A stretch of 64,000 nucleotides of DNA from an uncultured Desulfovibrio sp. (GCF_944324935.1 NZ_CALUYG010000007.1:17213-81212), one strand, 5' to 3'; shown: positions 28,836 to 37,561, counted from the stretch's first letter. Translations and numbers: made by a program. The notes: generated by a model not told the origin, from the sequence alone.

Positions 28836-30275
28836 CTAGTTCCACAGGGATCTGCGCATCCTCTGCCGCACGCATGCGAGCTGCCGGGTGCGTTTTATTC
28901 GTTCCCCAGACAGGTCTTCACCCTCAATACGCCATTCCCGGCAGTCGTCCTTTATCATTTTGAAGGTGCACTTTTTGATGTAGCGCGTGGGTATGCCGTA
29001 GTTCATCCGCTCATAGACAAGACTTGTGGCAAAGTGGCCCCCCAGCCGCACATCCTGCAGCGCATGCCAGAAGGATTCCTGCGTATCCGTATGGAGGGAG
29101 CGCACCGCTCCCGTGCGGTCCTGTACGGCGACGACGCCGGCAAGCATGCGGGATCTCGGCTGATCGGGAAGGCGTTCGGCAAACCAGTTGTCCAGACGGC
29201 CGATAAAGGTCGCGTAACTGTACCGGCCGGATTCGATGACGTCCCGCCAGGCCCGCTGCATCATGCCCATGAGGAAAGCGTCGTCCAGAACATGGCGCAA
29301 TACCTCATCGACATTGCTGAAATCCTTCTTCAGGGGGATGTAGTGTTCCCACGGCAGGACGACACCGGAATATTCGCCTTCGAACAGGACGAGACCGGTC
29401 CAGTTCAGAATGGCTTCGAAAATGCGCGGCGAGATCTGGTTCATCCTGATTAAACCTTCGTGCTCATGCAACAGCAGGGCGTGAACCGTCTCGAAATCCG
29501 CGTCAGGGTGTTCGCGCGTATACTCCTCAACGGCCGGACGCAGCGTTCCGTCGAAATCAAAGATGCTGCTGCCGCTCTCCACCCCCAGCACGGCCCGGCA
29601 ATCCTGCAGGAAGGCGAACCAGTCGTCCCCATAGAGGCGTTTATACTCATCGGTCTCGATATTTGCGGCAAGGCCGCGTTCCTCGCAGATGCGGCGCATC
29701 TCCGTGCCTATCCGAACCTTTTCCTGCCCCAGGCGTCCGTAGTAGAAGCGAGGCGGGCGTCCCCGGTAGCCAAGGACATATTTTCGACCGGCAAGGGGGG
29801 GGCAGGCTTTGCGGACGACAGGTTCCGGCACATATCCCGTCAGGGCGGGGATGTAGGTCAGTCCGGCCAGTTCAGGGCCCCCGTAGACCCTGGCCAGCTC
29901 CGATGGCGGAACGCACGTCACCAGGCCGTCGATACGCATGTAGGCGAGCGCCGCCTTCATCTGGTTGACGCAGTCGTACTCATCCTGCAGGATGCACAGC
30001 TTGGGGATTGACAGCCGCCGCAGCTGCCGCATGAGGGGAGGCGGAGGAGTGTCCGGGCTGGTCGTTTTGCATTGCACGGCAAGGGAGTAGAACAGGATGA
30101 TGCCATCGAAGCTTTCCAGATCATATGTCAGCATCGAGTCGAGGCTGGCATCGGCATAGTAAATATTGTAGCGAGAATGCTTGGAAAATGCCTCAAGGTA
30201 CTCAAATACCGTGCCGGTATAGTTCGACAAGCTGTAGTAAAGCACCAGCAGATTGTGGCGTGGCGTTTCTGGCAT
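28836..30275 (-). CDS. Glycosyltransferase-like protein (CgeB/GT-B type) with poly-C tract
   Basis: The 479-residue product is a longer paralogue of the 24823-25938 protein. Shared features are the middle motif YRGRPPRFYYGRL, GTEMRRICEERGLAANIE, the ESGSSIFDFDG loop, MNQISPRIFEAIL and FEGEYSGVVLP followed by HYIPLKKDFSNVDEV. A C-terminal extension of about 100 residues (from about 380) has no recognised fold. A run of eight C (29795-29802, read as G on the plus strand) lies in its CPPLAGRKY codons. It is expected to transfer a sugar or glycerol-phosphate unit in the cytoplasm. Confidence 0.75.
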   Translation of the reverse strand: MPETPRHNLLVLYYSLSNYTGTVFEYLEAFSKHSRYNIYYADASLDSMLTYDLESFDGIILFYSLAVQCKTTSPDTPPPPLMRQLRRLSIPKLCILQDEYDCVNQMKAALAYMRIDGLVTCVPPSELARVYGGPELAGLTYIPALTGYVPEPVVRKACPPLAGRKYVLGYRGRPPRFYYGRLGQEKVRIGTEMRRICEERGLAANIETDEYKRLYGDDWFAFLQDCRAVLGVESGSSIFDFDGTLRPAVEEYTREHPDADFETVHALLLHEHEGLIRMNQISPRIFEAILNWTGLVLFEGEYSGVVLPWEHYIPLKKDFSNVDEVLRHVLDDAFLMGMMQRAWRDVIESGRYSYATFIGRLDNWFAERLPDQPRSRMLAGVVAVQDRTGAVRSLHTDTQESFWHALQDVRLGGHFATSLVYERMNYGIPTRYIKKCTFKMIKDDCREWRIEGEDLSGERIKRTRQLACVRQRMRRSLWN

Positions 30276-30326
30276 ATGTCATTCCCCCGTATAACAGGTC
30301 ACGCGCGCCTTGCCGCGATGTTGTTT

Positions 30327-32426
30327 TCATCCCGCGAGCGGCATCTGTCCCGCGCGGCTGACGTTGCCGGGCATCCTTGCGGGAGATGCCAGGGGCGCTG
30401 GCGATACAAGCCTTTTCAGTGTGCTCCTGACGGAAGAGTCCGCAAGAGGTATGCCAGGGTCGCAGGCGGGACAAGCCTTTTCAGTTCGCTCCTGACGGAA
30501 GAGTCCGCAAGAGATATGCCAGGGTCGCAGGAGGAACAAGGCGCTCCAGACTGCCGGCAAGAGCCGGCGTCTCTCTCTCTCTCTCTCTCTCTCTAACTGT
30601 CGCAGCAGGTCGCGGACACGAGAAGCGCTGATGGGAGCGCCGTCCGCCTCCAGCCGCTTGATGACGCACAGCTCTATGCCATGACGGGGCAGCATGTTCC
30701 GCATGGCCTCGTTGTATTGGCGGGTGACCTGGCAAAAGGGCTCCTCGCCAACGAATCGCACGCTGATGTTCAGCGCTGGCGCGATATGGCGGCAGAAGAT
30801 CCGCACGTCGACGGACGCATCGACGGCGGTATGGTCGACATCCGGGTCATCCTTGTTGAAATAGTCGCCGAACGTTCGGGCTGAGATCATAAACTGTCCG
30901 CTGGGCAGGACGCGCACATTGGGGAGATCTTCCACCCCGCGGCGCACGAGCTCCAGGCGATCCCGGAAGGGAAAGCGGGAGGCGTCCTCTTCCACCACGA
31001 AAACGAACAGTCGGTCCACCTTTTTCAGGGCTTCCGTGATAAGATGCCGATGCCCCAGCGTAAAGGGATTGCAGTTCATAACGGCGGCGCCCACACGCAT
31101 CCCGTCGGGAAAGCGGTGCCGCCGTATCCGTCCCAGCCATGCCTGAAGCTCGGGATTTTTTCCGAAGACGTCGTGGACGGGCGGTGTCGGACCGGAGTCC
31201 TCCAGAGGCGGACACGCCCGTGGACACGGCCGCGTCTCGTCCATTGCCGCGGGAGGGACGGCCTTGTCCACCGTGAGCGGGGCGGTGCGGCATATGGCAT
31301 CGCAAAGATGCTCCGCGTAAAGGGCGTTGCCCGCCGGCGAAAGGTGGCGCTCGGAAAGGAAAAGACGTCGGGACAGGCATGCCCGCGTCAGCGGTTCGAA
31401 CATGCTGAGGTAGGCGCAGCCGTTTTGCGTGCAGCGGTCGCGCAGATAGGCTTCCGTGCATTGCTGGTGCAAAAAATAATTGCTGTAGGAGAAGTAGACC
31501 AGAGCGTCGCCATCCGCAAAGGAAATTTGCGACAACAGATAGGCGAAATGTATTTCCAGATGGAGGTGGTCGATCAGGCTGTGGTTGACGACGCGCCAGC
31601 CGGCCTGTCGCGCATTGAGGGCGCGTTGCAGGCAGCTTGCCAGCGTCTGGCTGTCGTCACTGCCGTAGCCGAAGGCCATGCACGGTCCAAGCAGATGCAC
31701 CGTGCGGCAGCCTTTTTCCGGCACATCCGTGGTGACGCGGCGACCATCGACGATATTGAGGAACATGCCGCGCTTGTCGGCCATGCGCACAGGGAAGCCG
31801 TGGTCATCCCGTATCAGGGGCGGCGCGAACATGACCTCCCGGATATAGGCATCGCCATAGTCAGGAGTATTCTTATAAATTTCCTCATAGCCAGGGGGAT
31901 TGCCCTGCATCGTCTGGATGCTGTTCAACCGCATGAGGAAATCGTCCGCTTTCTGATGGGCGGGCAGGGCCCCGAGCGTGTAGTGCATCAGCACATATTT
32001 GTGGATGCCCCGCAGGCGCGGTGAGGCAAGGATACGCAGATTGTCGTCAAAGGCCAGCGCCTGGGCCACCATCTGCCGGAAGGTGTAGACGGGGACTCGC
32101 AGCACTCCGCGCAGAAGCTGGAGGATGCCCAGGATGTCGGCATATCTTTCGGTGCGATCCATGCCGGAGGCAAGAACGGCCAGGTCGACCCGCGGGATCT
32201 TTCTGGCTTCGTGCAGGGAGACGACGGGCCGGCCAAGAAACAGACTTTCCGTGGCGTCTGCCGAAAGAAAGGCACGGACCTTGACGCCGCTGCTCTCCAG
32301 TTCGGCAAAGCATTTTTCCGCTTCGTCATCAGTACCGAAGATGACGGCAAGGCCGGCGTGATGGTGCTCAAGAAAAGGGCGAAGGCTCAAGCCCCTCATC
32401 TTGAAAATGAGGTAGCGATCCAGCAT
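30327..32426 (-). CDS. Three-part protein: NAD-like domain, SGNH hydrolase, citrate-lyase-ligase-like adenylyltransferase
   Basis: In its present frame the product has 699 residues. Residues 20-115 resemble a PglD-type Rossmann region (LAVIFGTDDEA). Residues about 242-375 look like an SGNH hydrolase (LLGPCMAFGYGSDDSQT; SERHLSPAGN). Residues 445-610 match the C-terminal domain of citrate lyase ligase CitC: NCNPFTLGHRHLI (HxGH-like nucleotidyltransferase loop), VVEEDASRFPF, VGEEPFCQVT and ISASRVRDLL. A 12-unit AG repeat then encodes Glu-Arg repeats at about 612-619. The tail after it is out of the frame that would give the family-like ending LVPPATLAYLL. It is probably phase variable. The catalytic role in glycan synthesis is unknown; AMP or CMP activation of an acid is a reasonable guess. 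Confidence 0.72.
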   Translation of the reverse strand: MLDRYLIFKMRGLSLRPFLEHHHAGLAVIFGTDDEAEKCFAELESSGVKVRAFLSADATESLFLGRPVVSLHEARKIPRVDLAVLASGMDRTERYADILGILQLLRGVLRVPVYTFRQMVAQALAFDDNLRILASPRLRGIHKYVLMHYTLGALPAHQKADDFLMRLNSIQTMQGNPPGYEEIYKNTPDYGDAYIREVMFAPPLIRDDHGFPVRMADKRGMFLNIVDGRRVTTDVPEKGCRTVHLLGPCMAFGYGSDDSQTLASCLQRALNARQAGWRVVNHSLIDHLHLEIHFAYLLSQISFADGDALVYFSYSNYFLHQQCTEAYLRDRCTQNGCAYLSMFEPLTRACLSRRLFLSERHLSPAGNALYAEHLCDAICRTAPLTVDKAVPPAAMDETRPCPRACPPLEDSGPTPPVHDVFGKNPELQAWLGRIRRHRFPDGMRVGAAVMNCNPFTLGHRHLITEALKKVDRLFVFVVEEDASRFPFRDRLELVRRGVEDLPNVRVLPSGQFMISARTFGDYFNKDDPDVDHTAVDASVDVRIFCRHIAPALNISVRFVGEEPFCQVTRQYNEAMRNMLPRHGIELCVIKRLEADGAPISASRVRDLLRQLERERERERRRLLPAVWSALFLLRPWHISCGLFRQERTEKACPACDPGIPLADSSVRSTLKRLVSPAPLASPARMPGNVSRAGQMPLAG
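30370..30549 (-). repeat. 65-bp tandem repeat, about 2.7 copies, at the 3' end of the CitC-like gene
   Basis: Copies run 30549-30485, 30484-30420 and a partial one from 30419. Each begins with CTGrAxxGsCTTGT and ends with TTCCGTCAGGAGC. Because 65 is not a multiple of three, each copy is read in a different frame. In the frame where the AG tract is one unit shorter, the first copy encodes ERLVPPATLAYLLRTLPSGAN and then stops. Confidence 0.9.
30570..30594 (-). repeat. Dinucleotide (AG)12 microsatellite in coding sequence
   Basis: The plus strand reads T followed by 12 CT units; on the coding strand this is an AG repeat giving alternating Glu and Arg codons. Such tracts mutate by slipped-strand mispairing. 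A loss of one unit (or gain of two) selects a 647-residue product with the family-like tail. A gain of one unit selects a third frame with another short tail. Confidence 0.93.
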
Positions 32427-32430
32427 GGCG

Positions 32431-34287
32431 TCAGACGCCCTGTCTCAGAGCGATGATATTCTTGACGGCCTCAATGAAGGAAATGGCTCGTGGATGCGGT
32501 GCGACGATCTTGTTCCGCTGCTGTTGCATGACTTCCGTCCGTAATGCGCTATCTTCAGCCAGTCGGAAAATCTGTGGCCAGAGTTCTTCCGTTGTGCGGC
32601 ACACGGTCGGGTAGGCGCGCAATACCTCCCCGTAGCTGTCGGCACGCAACGCCAGCGCATCCTCAAGGACAAGGATGGTAGGGACCTGGCCGCTTGCCTG
32701 CAACAGGGGGACGCCCCCCTCGCCGAAGGAAATGCAGATGTCCGCCGCGGGCAGAAGGGAGAGATCCGTATGCGTCGGCGCATCATCCAGTCCGGCCGCG
32801 GCCAGAGAGTAGGAGTCGCTGCAAACGGGGTGTCGCCAGAAGCGGACGGTAAAACGCCTGTCGCTCGCGGGGGGAGCCATAATCTCCCGGATCAGACGAT
32901 CGAGCACACGGGTATCGGCGGAGAGTGAGGCCGTGTTCCGCAGACGTACCGGGGGCAGAAGGACAAGGAGGCGCACTTCATCGGCATCCGTCTTTGGCGG
33001 CCAGGGGGGCGGCGTACGCTCCTGGTCATTCGCCCGGTCGATCGGTTCAATGTTCACGATGTGCTGCGAGGGAATGCCGGCGTTGTGGGCACAGCGGACG
33101 CTGTATGTGTTGGACAGCAGCAGCCTGTCGGCGTATTCCGCCTTCCAGCTCGTGCAGGGGCTGAGTTCGGCATGGCCGAATGCCGCTGTGGGGATGCCCA
33201 GTTTTCTGGCGGCAAGCAGAGGGATGCGCGACTCCGCCTCATACAGATCGGTCCCCAGCACGCAGGCGGGACGGAATGTGGAAAAGAGCAGGCGGAAGCG
33301 TTCCGCCCAGTGCAGCAGCAGGGGCCAGCGCACCTCATGGTATTGCCGCAGACAGTCCGTGATGACGGGCCGCAGACGTTCCCTTTTGCCAAGGGACATT
33401 TCCTGAAATTTTTGCCAGGCGGTGTGGAACAGGCTGTCGTCCCGTATGGCCGGCGGTGGGGGAACGATATGGACGGGGAAGGGACGCCGCTCATGGCTGC
33501 CGCCCGACGTCAGCACGGCGATGTTCTGTTTCAGACGCCGCTCTGTCCGAAAAAGCGCGGGGGTGAACCGTCCGACATCCGACGGCGGCAGCGCGCAGAC
33601 GACGGCATTCTCGATGTCGGCCGCGGCAAAGGGGTCAAAAGGGGAGCCCACGAGGTTGCCGATGACGGGATCCGCCTGGCCGGTACAGGCCATGGGCCCG
33701 CATGGACCATCCAGCGTGATGATGTCGCGCCCGGGGTCCAGCGCCAGCAGGGCCCGGCCAAAATTGTCGATGCCGTAATAATGTTCCGGTGCGACGTAAG
33801 GTGTGCGCACGATGGCAAGAACATTCCGCCCCTTTTGCGAGAGGCTGTCGGCCAGCGCTTCGGCCAGCAGGATTTCTTCCCAGAACCAGCGCAAACAGCC
33901 GGAGTCCACGTCAGGCCAGCAGATGCCGTCGATGCGGTAAAGATGTGCCAGTGGCGCAAACCAGTCGCGGGACAGACGATCGGCTTCACGCAGCAGGGAG
34001 GCGAGCTGGTTCCGGGGCAGCACATCCTCGGCCAGAATGACCGGGATGTCGCAGCAATGGGCATACCAGGCCGTGTTGTCATCCAGCGCCAGGATCTCCC
34101 GCACGGGTTTGCCGTGTTCCAGCAGGATCTCGGGTCGCAGATCATGCCAGTCGCGCGCGGTCAGGGCCAGCGTGCATCCCTCGTCCGACAGAAGAGATTC
34201 GGGAATGGGCATCCGCAATTCCTTCCGCTGCATCAGCCTGCGGACGCGCGACAGCTTGTCCTTGATGATCCGTTGCATGTCCGGCAT
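32431..34287 (-). CDS. Large hypothetical protein of the glycan operon (GT-B-like features)
   Basis: The 618-residue product has no domain I can name with certainty. There is no signal peptide and only short hydrophobic patches, so it is probably cytoplasmic. The C-terminal half has features of GT-B transferases: VLLPPVRLR, HPVCSDSYSLAAAGLDD, then DICISFGEGGVPLLQASGQVPTILV, which resembles the donor-binding region. The N-terminal half contains TAAFGHAELSP and FRPACVLGTDLYEAESRIP. It is the first gene of the minus-strand operon and ends 4 bases before the CitC-like gene. Confidence 0.55.
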   Translation of the reverse strand: MPDMQRIIKDKLSRVRRLMQRKELRMPIPESLLSDEGCTLALTARDWHDLRPEILLEHGKPVREILALDDNTAWYAHCCDIPVILAEDVLPRNQLASLLREADRLSRDWFAPLAHLYRIDGICWPDVDSGCLRWFWEEILLAEALADSLSQKGRNVLAIVRTPYVAPEHYYGIDNFGRALLALDPGRDIITLDGPCGPMACTGQADPVIGNLVGSPFDPFAAADIENAVVCALPPSDVGRFTPALFRTERRLKQNIAVLTSGGSHERRPFPVHIVPPPPAIRDDSLFHTAWQKFQEMSLGKRERLRPVITDCLRQYHEVRWPLLLHWAERFRLLFSTFRPACVLGTDLYEAESRIPLLAARKLGIPTAAFGHAELSPCTSWKAEYADRLLLSNTYSVRCAHNAGIPSQHIVNIEPIDRANDQERTPPPWPPKTDADEVRLLVLLPPVRLRNTASLSADTRVLDRLIREIMAPPASDRRFTVRFWRHPVCSDSYSLAAAGLDDAPTHTDLSLLPAADICISFGEGGVPLLQASGQVPTILVLEDALALRADSYGEVLRAYPTVCRTTEELWPQIFRLAEDSALRTEVMQQQRNKIVAPHPRAISFIEAVKNIIALRQGV

Positions 34288-34350
34288 GAGTTCCCCATCT
34301 TTTGGTAAAGGCTTCGGCGGGATGGATTTTTTGGATAAGATTTTGCAGTC

Positions 34351-34378
34351 TGTATACTCAAAACCATCAGCCTGTCAA
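34351..34378 (-). promoter_or_regulatory. Sigma70 promoter of the minus-strand glycan operon
   Basis: On the minus strand TTGACA (34378-34373) and TATACA (34356-34351) are separated by 16 bases, 64 bases upstream of the first gene of the operon. It lies in an AT-rich divergent control region. Confidence 0.72.
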
Positions 34379-34406
34379 CCGGATGCCCCGCATCCGCTTT
34401 GGCGGA

Positions 34407-34435
34407 TTGACAGCCCGTAACGGCGCGAATAGGAT
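34407..34435 (+). promoter_or_regulatory. Sigma70 promoter of the wecB operon
   Basis: TTGACA (34407-34412), a 17-base spacer and TAGGAT (34430-34435) lie 38 bases before the wecB start. It is back-to-back with the minus-strand promoter, so one regulator could control both operons. Confidence 0.65.
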
Positions 34436-34473
34436 GGCGGTCGTAATAAGATGTGGAGAATCGGGGTCATATT

Positions 34474-35568
34474 ATGAAAGTGGTTTCACTTGTCGGGGCC
34501 CGGCCGCAATTTGTCAAAGAGGCCATCATCAGCGAGACAGTCCGCGCGGCAAAGGCGTGGGATCATGTGCTGGTCCATTCCGGGCAGCATTACGACGCCG
34601 TCATGTCCGACGTGTTTTTCCAGGAGCTGGGCATCCCGACGCCCCGGTACAACCTTGGCGTCGGTTCCGGGGCGCACGGGGCCATGACCGCAGCGGCGCT
34701 GGATGCCATGGAAAAGGTGCTCGAAAAGGAGCGCCCCGATGCGCTGCTGGTGTATGGCGATACCAATACCTCGCTTGCCGGCGCCCTTGCCGCGGCAAAG
34801 ATGTGCATCCCCGTCATCCATGTGGAGGCCGGCATTCGCCAGGCTCCCCGCACCATGCCCGAAGAGATCAACAGGCGGCTCATCGACCACGCGTCGCGGC
34901 TGCTGTGCTGCTGTTCGCAACTGGCGGCGGACAATCTGCAGCGGGAAAATATCCGTGAAGGCGTCATCGTCTGCGGTGACGTGATGTTCGATCTGTTCAA
35001 GAGGATGGAAGGCCGCTTCGACGCTGAGCGTGAGTGCGCCGAGCGCGGGCTTGTCCCCGGCTCCTTCTTTGTGGCAACGCTGCACAGGAATTTCAATGTG
35101 GACGACCAGGAGGTTCTCCACTCCCTGCTGAAAGGGTTTTCCCTGCTGGTCAGGCGGACGGGAAAGAAGGTCCTGCTGCCGCTGCATCCCCGAACAGGGA
35201 AAAGCATCGACTTTCCCCACTGGGGAGATGTGCTCCAGGACATCACTCTGATATCCCCGCTGGGGTATCTGGAGCTCATGTCCCTTGTCGGCGCTTCGGC
35301 GGGCGTGCTGACCGACAGCGGCGGACTGCAGAAGGAAGCCTATTATGCCGGGAAAAGGGCGGTCGTCCTGATGCCCGATACCGGCTGGCGGGAGCTTGTC
35401 GAGCTGGGCTGGAACCTGCTTTGTCCTTCTCTGGAGGCGGAAGCCGTCGCCGGGCTGGGCGGGGCCCTGCTGGAAACTCCTCCTCCCATGCCCTGTTTCG
35501 TCTACGGCGCAGGCGATGCGGCGACGCGCATCGTGCGGCATGTGTGCGCCACCCTCAGTCCATTTTAA
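34474..35568 (+). CDS. wecB: UDP-N-acetylglucosamine 2-epimerase (non-hydrolysing type)
   Basis: The 364-residue GT-B-fold product has the family motifs GARPQFVK (about 8-15), VHSGQHYD, VYGDTNTSLAGALAA, HVEAGIR, MPEEINRR, TLHRNFNVDD and TDSGGLQKEA. It converts UDP-GlcNAc to UDP-ManNAc, a precursor of surface polysaccharides. The ATG at 34474 was chosen because the motif-bearing N-terminus starts there; an upstream in-frame ATG at 34453 would add seven residues. First gene of the plus-strand glycan operon. Confidence 0.9.
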   Translation: MKVVSLVGARPQFVKEAIISETVRAAKAWDHVLVHSGQHYDAVMSDVFFQELGIPTPRYNLGVGSGAHGAMTAAALDAMEKVLEKERPDALLVYGDTNTSLAGALAAAKMCIPVIHVEAGIRQAPRTMPEEINRRLIDHASRLLCCCSQLAADNLQRENIREGVIVCGDVMFDLFKRMEGRFDAERECAERGLVPGSFFVATLHRNFNVDDQEVLHSLLKGFSLLVRRTGKKVLLPLHPRTGKSIDFPHWGDVLQDITLISPLGYLELMSLVGASAGVLTDSGGLQKEAYYAGKRAVVLMPDTGWRELVELGWNLLCPSLEAEAVAGLGGALLETPPPMPCFVYGAGDAATRIVRHVCATLSPF

Positions 35569-35589
35569 GTTTATCTATCGAGAAGTGCC

Positions 35590-36564
35590 ATGTACCAGAT
35601 CGTCCCCACCAATAAGCCTATTGTCCTGCCCCCCATCAGTCTCAATTCGTTGAGCATAGAAATCACTAACCGTTGCAATCTGCGATGCAAGATGTGTGTC
35701 TCGCACGGAGAAGGTCTGGACGCAGGACAAGCTAAGGATATGCCGCCATTCATGGAACTGGATTTTTTTGAAGATATTATCAGTCAGTACAAGCGAATTG
35801 CCTCAGATCGTAAAATCGTAGCGCCGCAGTTCCAGGGAGAATCACTTGTGAACCGGCAGTTCCTTGATTTTTGCCGGATCCTGCAAAATGCCGGGCTCCC
35901 TTTCAGCTTTACCACCAACGCAACCCTGCTGACGCCGGAAATATCCAGGGAACTGCTTGCGATGTCCTGTTTTTCAGGGATCAATTTTTCCATTGATGGC
36001 GTCAAGCCCGAAACCTTCGAAGCCATTCGTATCGGCGCCAGCTATGAAAAGGTGATGAGCAATGTCGAGACGTTCCTGGCATTGGCGAAATCCTGCCCGC
36101 ACGTCCGAACCAGCGTGAGTTTCACCATGCAGCAGGAAAACAGGGGAGAGATCGAGGAATTCATCAATCTTTGGGCCAGGCGGGTCGACGTCCTCAACTT
36201 CAATACCCGCTGCGTCAAAGGTCGGCCTGAGCTGTGTTTGTGGCGGCCGGCCCGGTTTTACTGCCACGATCTTTTCCATTTCATGATCGTGCTGACCGAT
36301 GGTTCCGTCGTGCCCTGCTGTCGTGACTATCTGTACACACTCAAAATGGGCGACCTGCATGAGCAGACGCTTGAAGAAGTCTGGATGGGCGAAAGATACA
36401 TGTCCATGAGGCTCCTTCAGGCTATGAAAAATTTCACGACGCCAAAACTCTGTGCCGAGTGCGATACCTGGATGACGTATAGCGAGGAGATGAAGATCGT
36501 CGATCTCGCTGACGACATCGTCCTTGAGCAGCACCCCTTCTGGATGCGTGTGCACCGGAAGTGA
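35590..36564 (+). CDS. Radical SAM protein with SPASM-like C-terminus
   Basis: The 324-residue product has the radical SAM motif C-x3-C-x2-C (C29, C33, C36 in ITNRCNLRCKMC). C-terminal cysteines (VVPCCRDY and CAECDTW) follow, as in SPASM domains that bind an extra Fe-S cluster. These enzymes modify peptides or sugars by radical chemistry; in glycan loci they include sugar dehydratases and methyltransferase-like enzymes. The substrate is unknown. It is co-transcribed with wecB and two epimerases (54-base gap downstream). Confidence 0.82.
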   Translation: MYQIVPTNKPIVLPPISLNSLSIEITNRCNLRCKMCVSHGEGLDAGQAKDMPPFMELDFFEDIISQYKRIASDRKIVAPQFQGESLVNRQFLDFCRILQNAGLPFSFTTNATLLTPEISRELLAMSCFSGINFSIDGVKPETFEAIRIGASYEKVMSNVETFLALAKSCPHVRTSVSFTMQQENRGEIEEFINLWARRVDVLNFNTRCVKGRPELCLWRPARFYCHDLFHFMIVLTDGSVVPCCRDYLYTLKMGDLHEQTLEEVWMGERYMSMRLLQAMKNFTTPKLCAECDTWMTYSEEMKIVDLADDIVLEQHPFWMRVHRK

Positions 36565-36617
36565 GCTCTTGCCGCCCGGCCGCGGCATGACGCGGCGCAT
36601 ACATCAACGGAGCATCT

Positions 36618-37544
36618 ATGCGGATACTGATAGCCGGCGGCGCAGGCTGCCTCGGTTCCAGTCTGGTGGAGACCTATGTGGCGCAGGGCCATGACCTCAT
36701 GGTGATCGACAATTTCGCCACCGGGAAACGGGAAGTCGTTCCCGAACTGCCGACGCTTCAGGTGGTCGAGGGATCCATTGCCGACAGGGAGCTGGTGGAA
36801 TCCTGCTTTGCGCGCTTCCGGCCAAGCCATGTCATCCATTCCGCCGCCGCCTACAAGGAGCCGGAGAACTGGTGGGAAGATGCTGAGACCAACGTGCGCG
36901 GCAGCATCAACATCGCCCGCTGTTGCGACGCGCACGGCGTCCGGCGTCTGATCTATTTTCAGACGGCGCTTTGCTATGGCCGGCCGCGGCAGGTCCCCAT
37001 TCCCGTCGATCATCCGACGGCCCCCTTTACCAGTTACGGCATTTCCAAAACCGCCGGGGAGCAGTATGTGCGCATGGCCAGGACGCCGTCGGTATCGCTG
37101 CGCCTGGCCAATGTGACCGGGCCGCGTCTGGCCATCGGGCCCATACCTACCTTTTATACGCGCCTGCGGGACGGACGGGCCTGTTTTTGTTCCGACACCG
37201 TACGGGATTTTCTGGATATGGAGGATTTTCTGGCGCTGATGGAGCGTTGTCTCGTCGACGGGGCGCCCACAGGCGTTTTCAATGTCTCCACGGGAGAAGG
37301 GCATACCATTCGCGAGGTGTTTGCGATCGTTGCCGATCACCTCGGCCTGGATACGCCTGAACCGCCCCTCGTGCCCTGCGGCCCGGATGACGTGCCGGCC
37401 GTCGTGCTTGATCCCTCCGAAACGGAAAGAGCCTTTCACTGGAAGGCCCGGAAGGGCTTCGACGAAACCATCCGCAGGATGCTCGCCTGGTATGATGCCC
37501 ACGGAGTCACGGACATCTACACCCATCTTGCCCCCGGCAAATAA
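36618..37544 (+). CDS. NAD-dependent sugar epimerase/dehydratase (SDR)
   Basis: The 308-residue extended SDR has GGAGCLGSS (residues 7-15), VIDNFATG and the catalytic SYGISK (Y-x3-K). It resembles the protein at 27884-28822 over its length, so one is probably a duplicate with a changed substrate. An AACGGAGC ribosome site precedes the ATG. It is followed 17 bases later by a second epimerase. Confidence 0.85.
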   Translation: MRILIAGGAGCLGSSLVETYVAQGHDLMVIDNFATGKREVVPELPTLQVVEGSIADRELVESCFARFRPSHVIHSAAAYKEPENWWEDAETNVRGSINIARCCDAHGVRRLIYFQTALCYGRPRQVPIPVDHPTAPFTSYGISKTAGEQYVRMARTPSVSLRLANVTGPRLAIGPIPTFYTRLRDGRACFCSDTVRDFLDMEDFLALMERCLVDGAPTGVFNVSTGEGHTIREVFAIVADHLGLDTPEPPLVPCGPDDVPAVVLDPSETERAFHWKARKGFDETIRRMLAWYDAHGVTDIYTHLAPGK

Positions 37545-37561
37545 CGAGCGAGGAAGTTCAC

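Noticed and set aside
30370-30594. CRISPR array at the tandem repeats
   Set aside because: The 65-bp units are adjacent without unique spacers and encode part of a protein; no cas genes are present.
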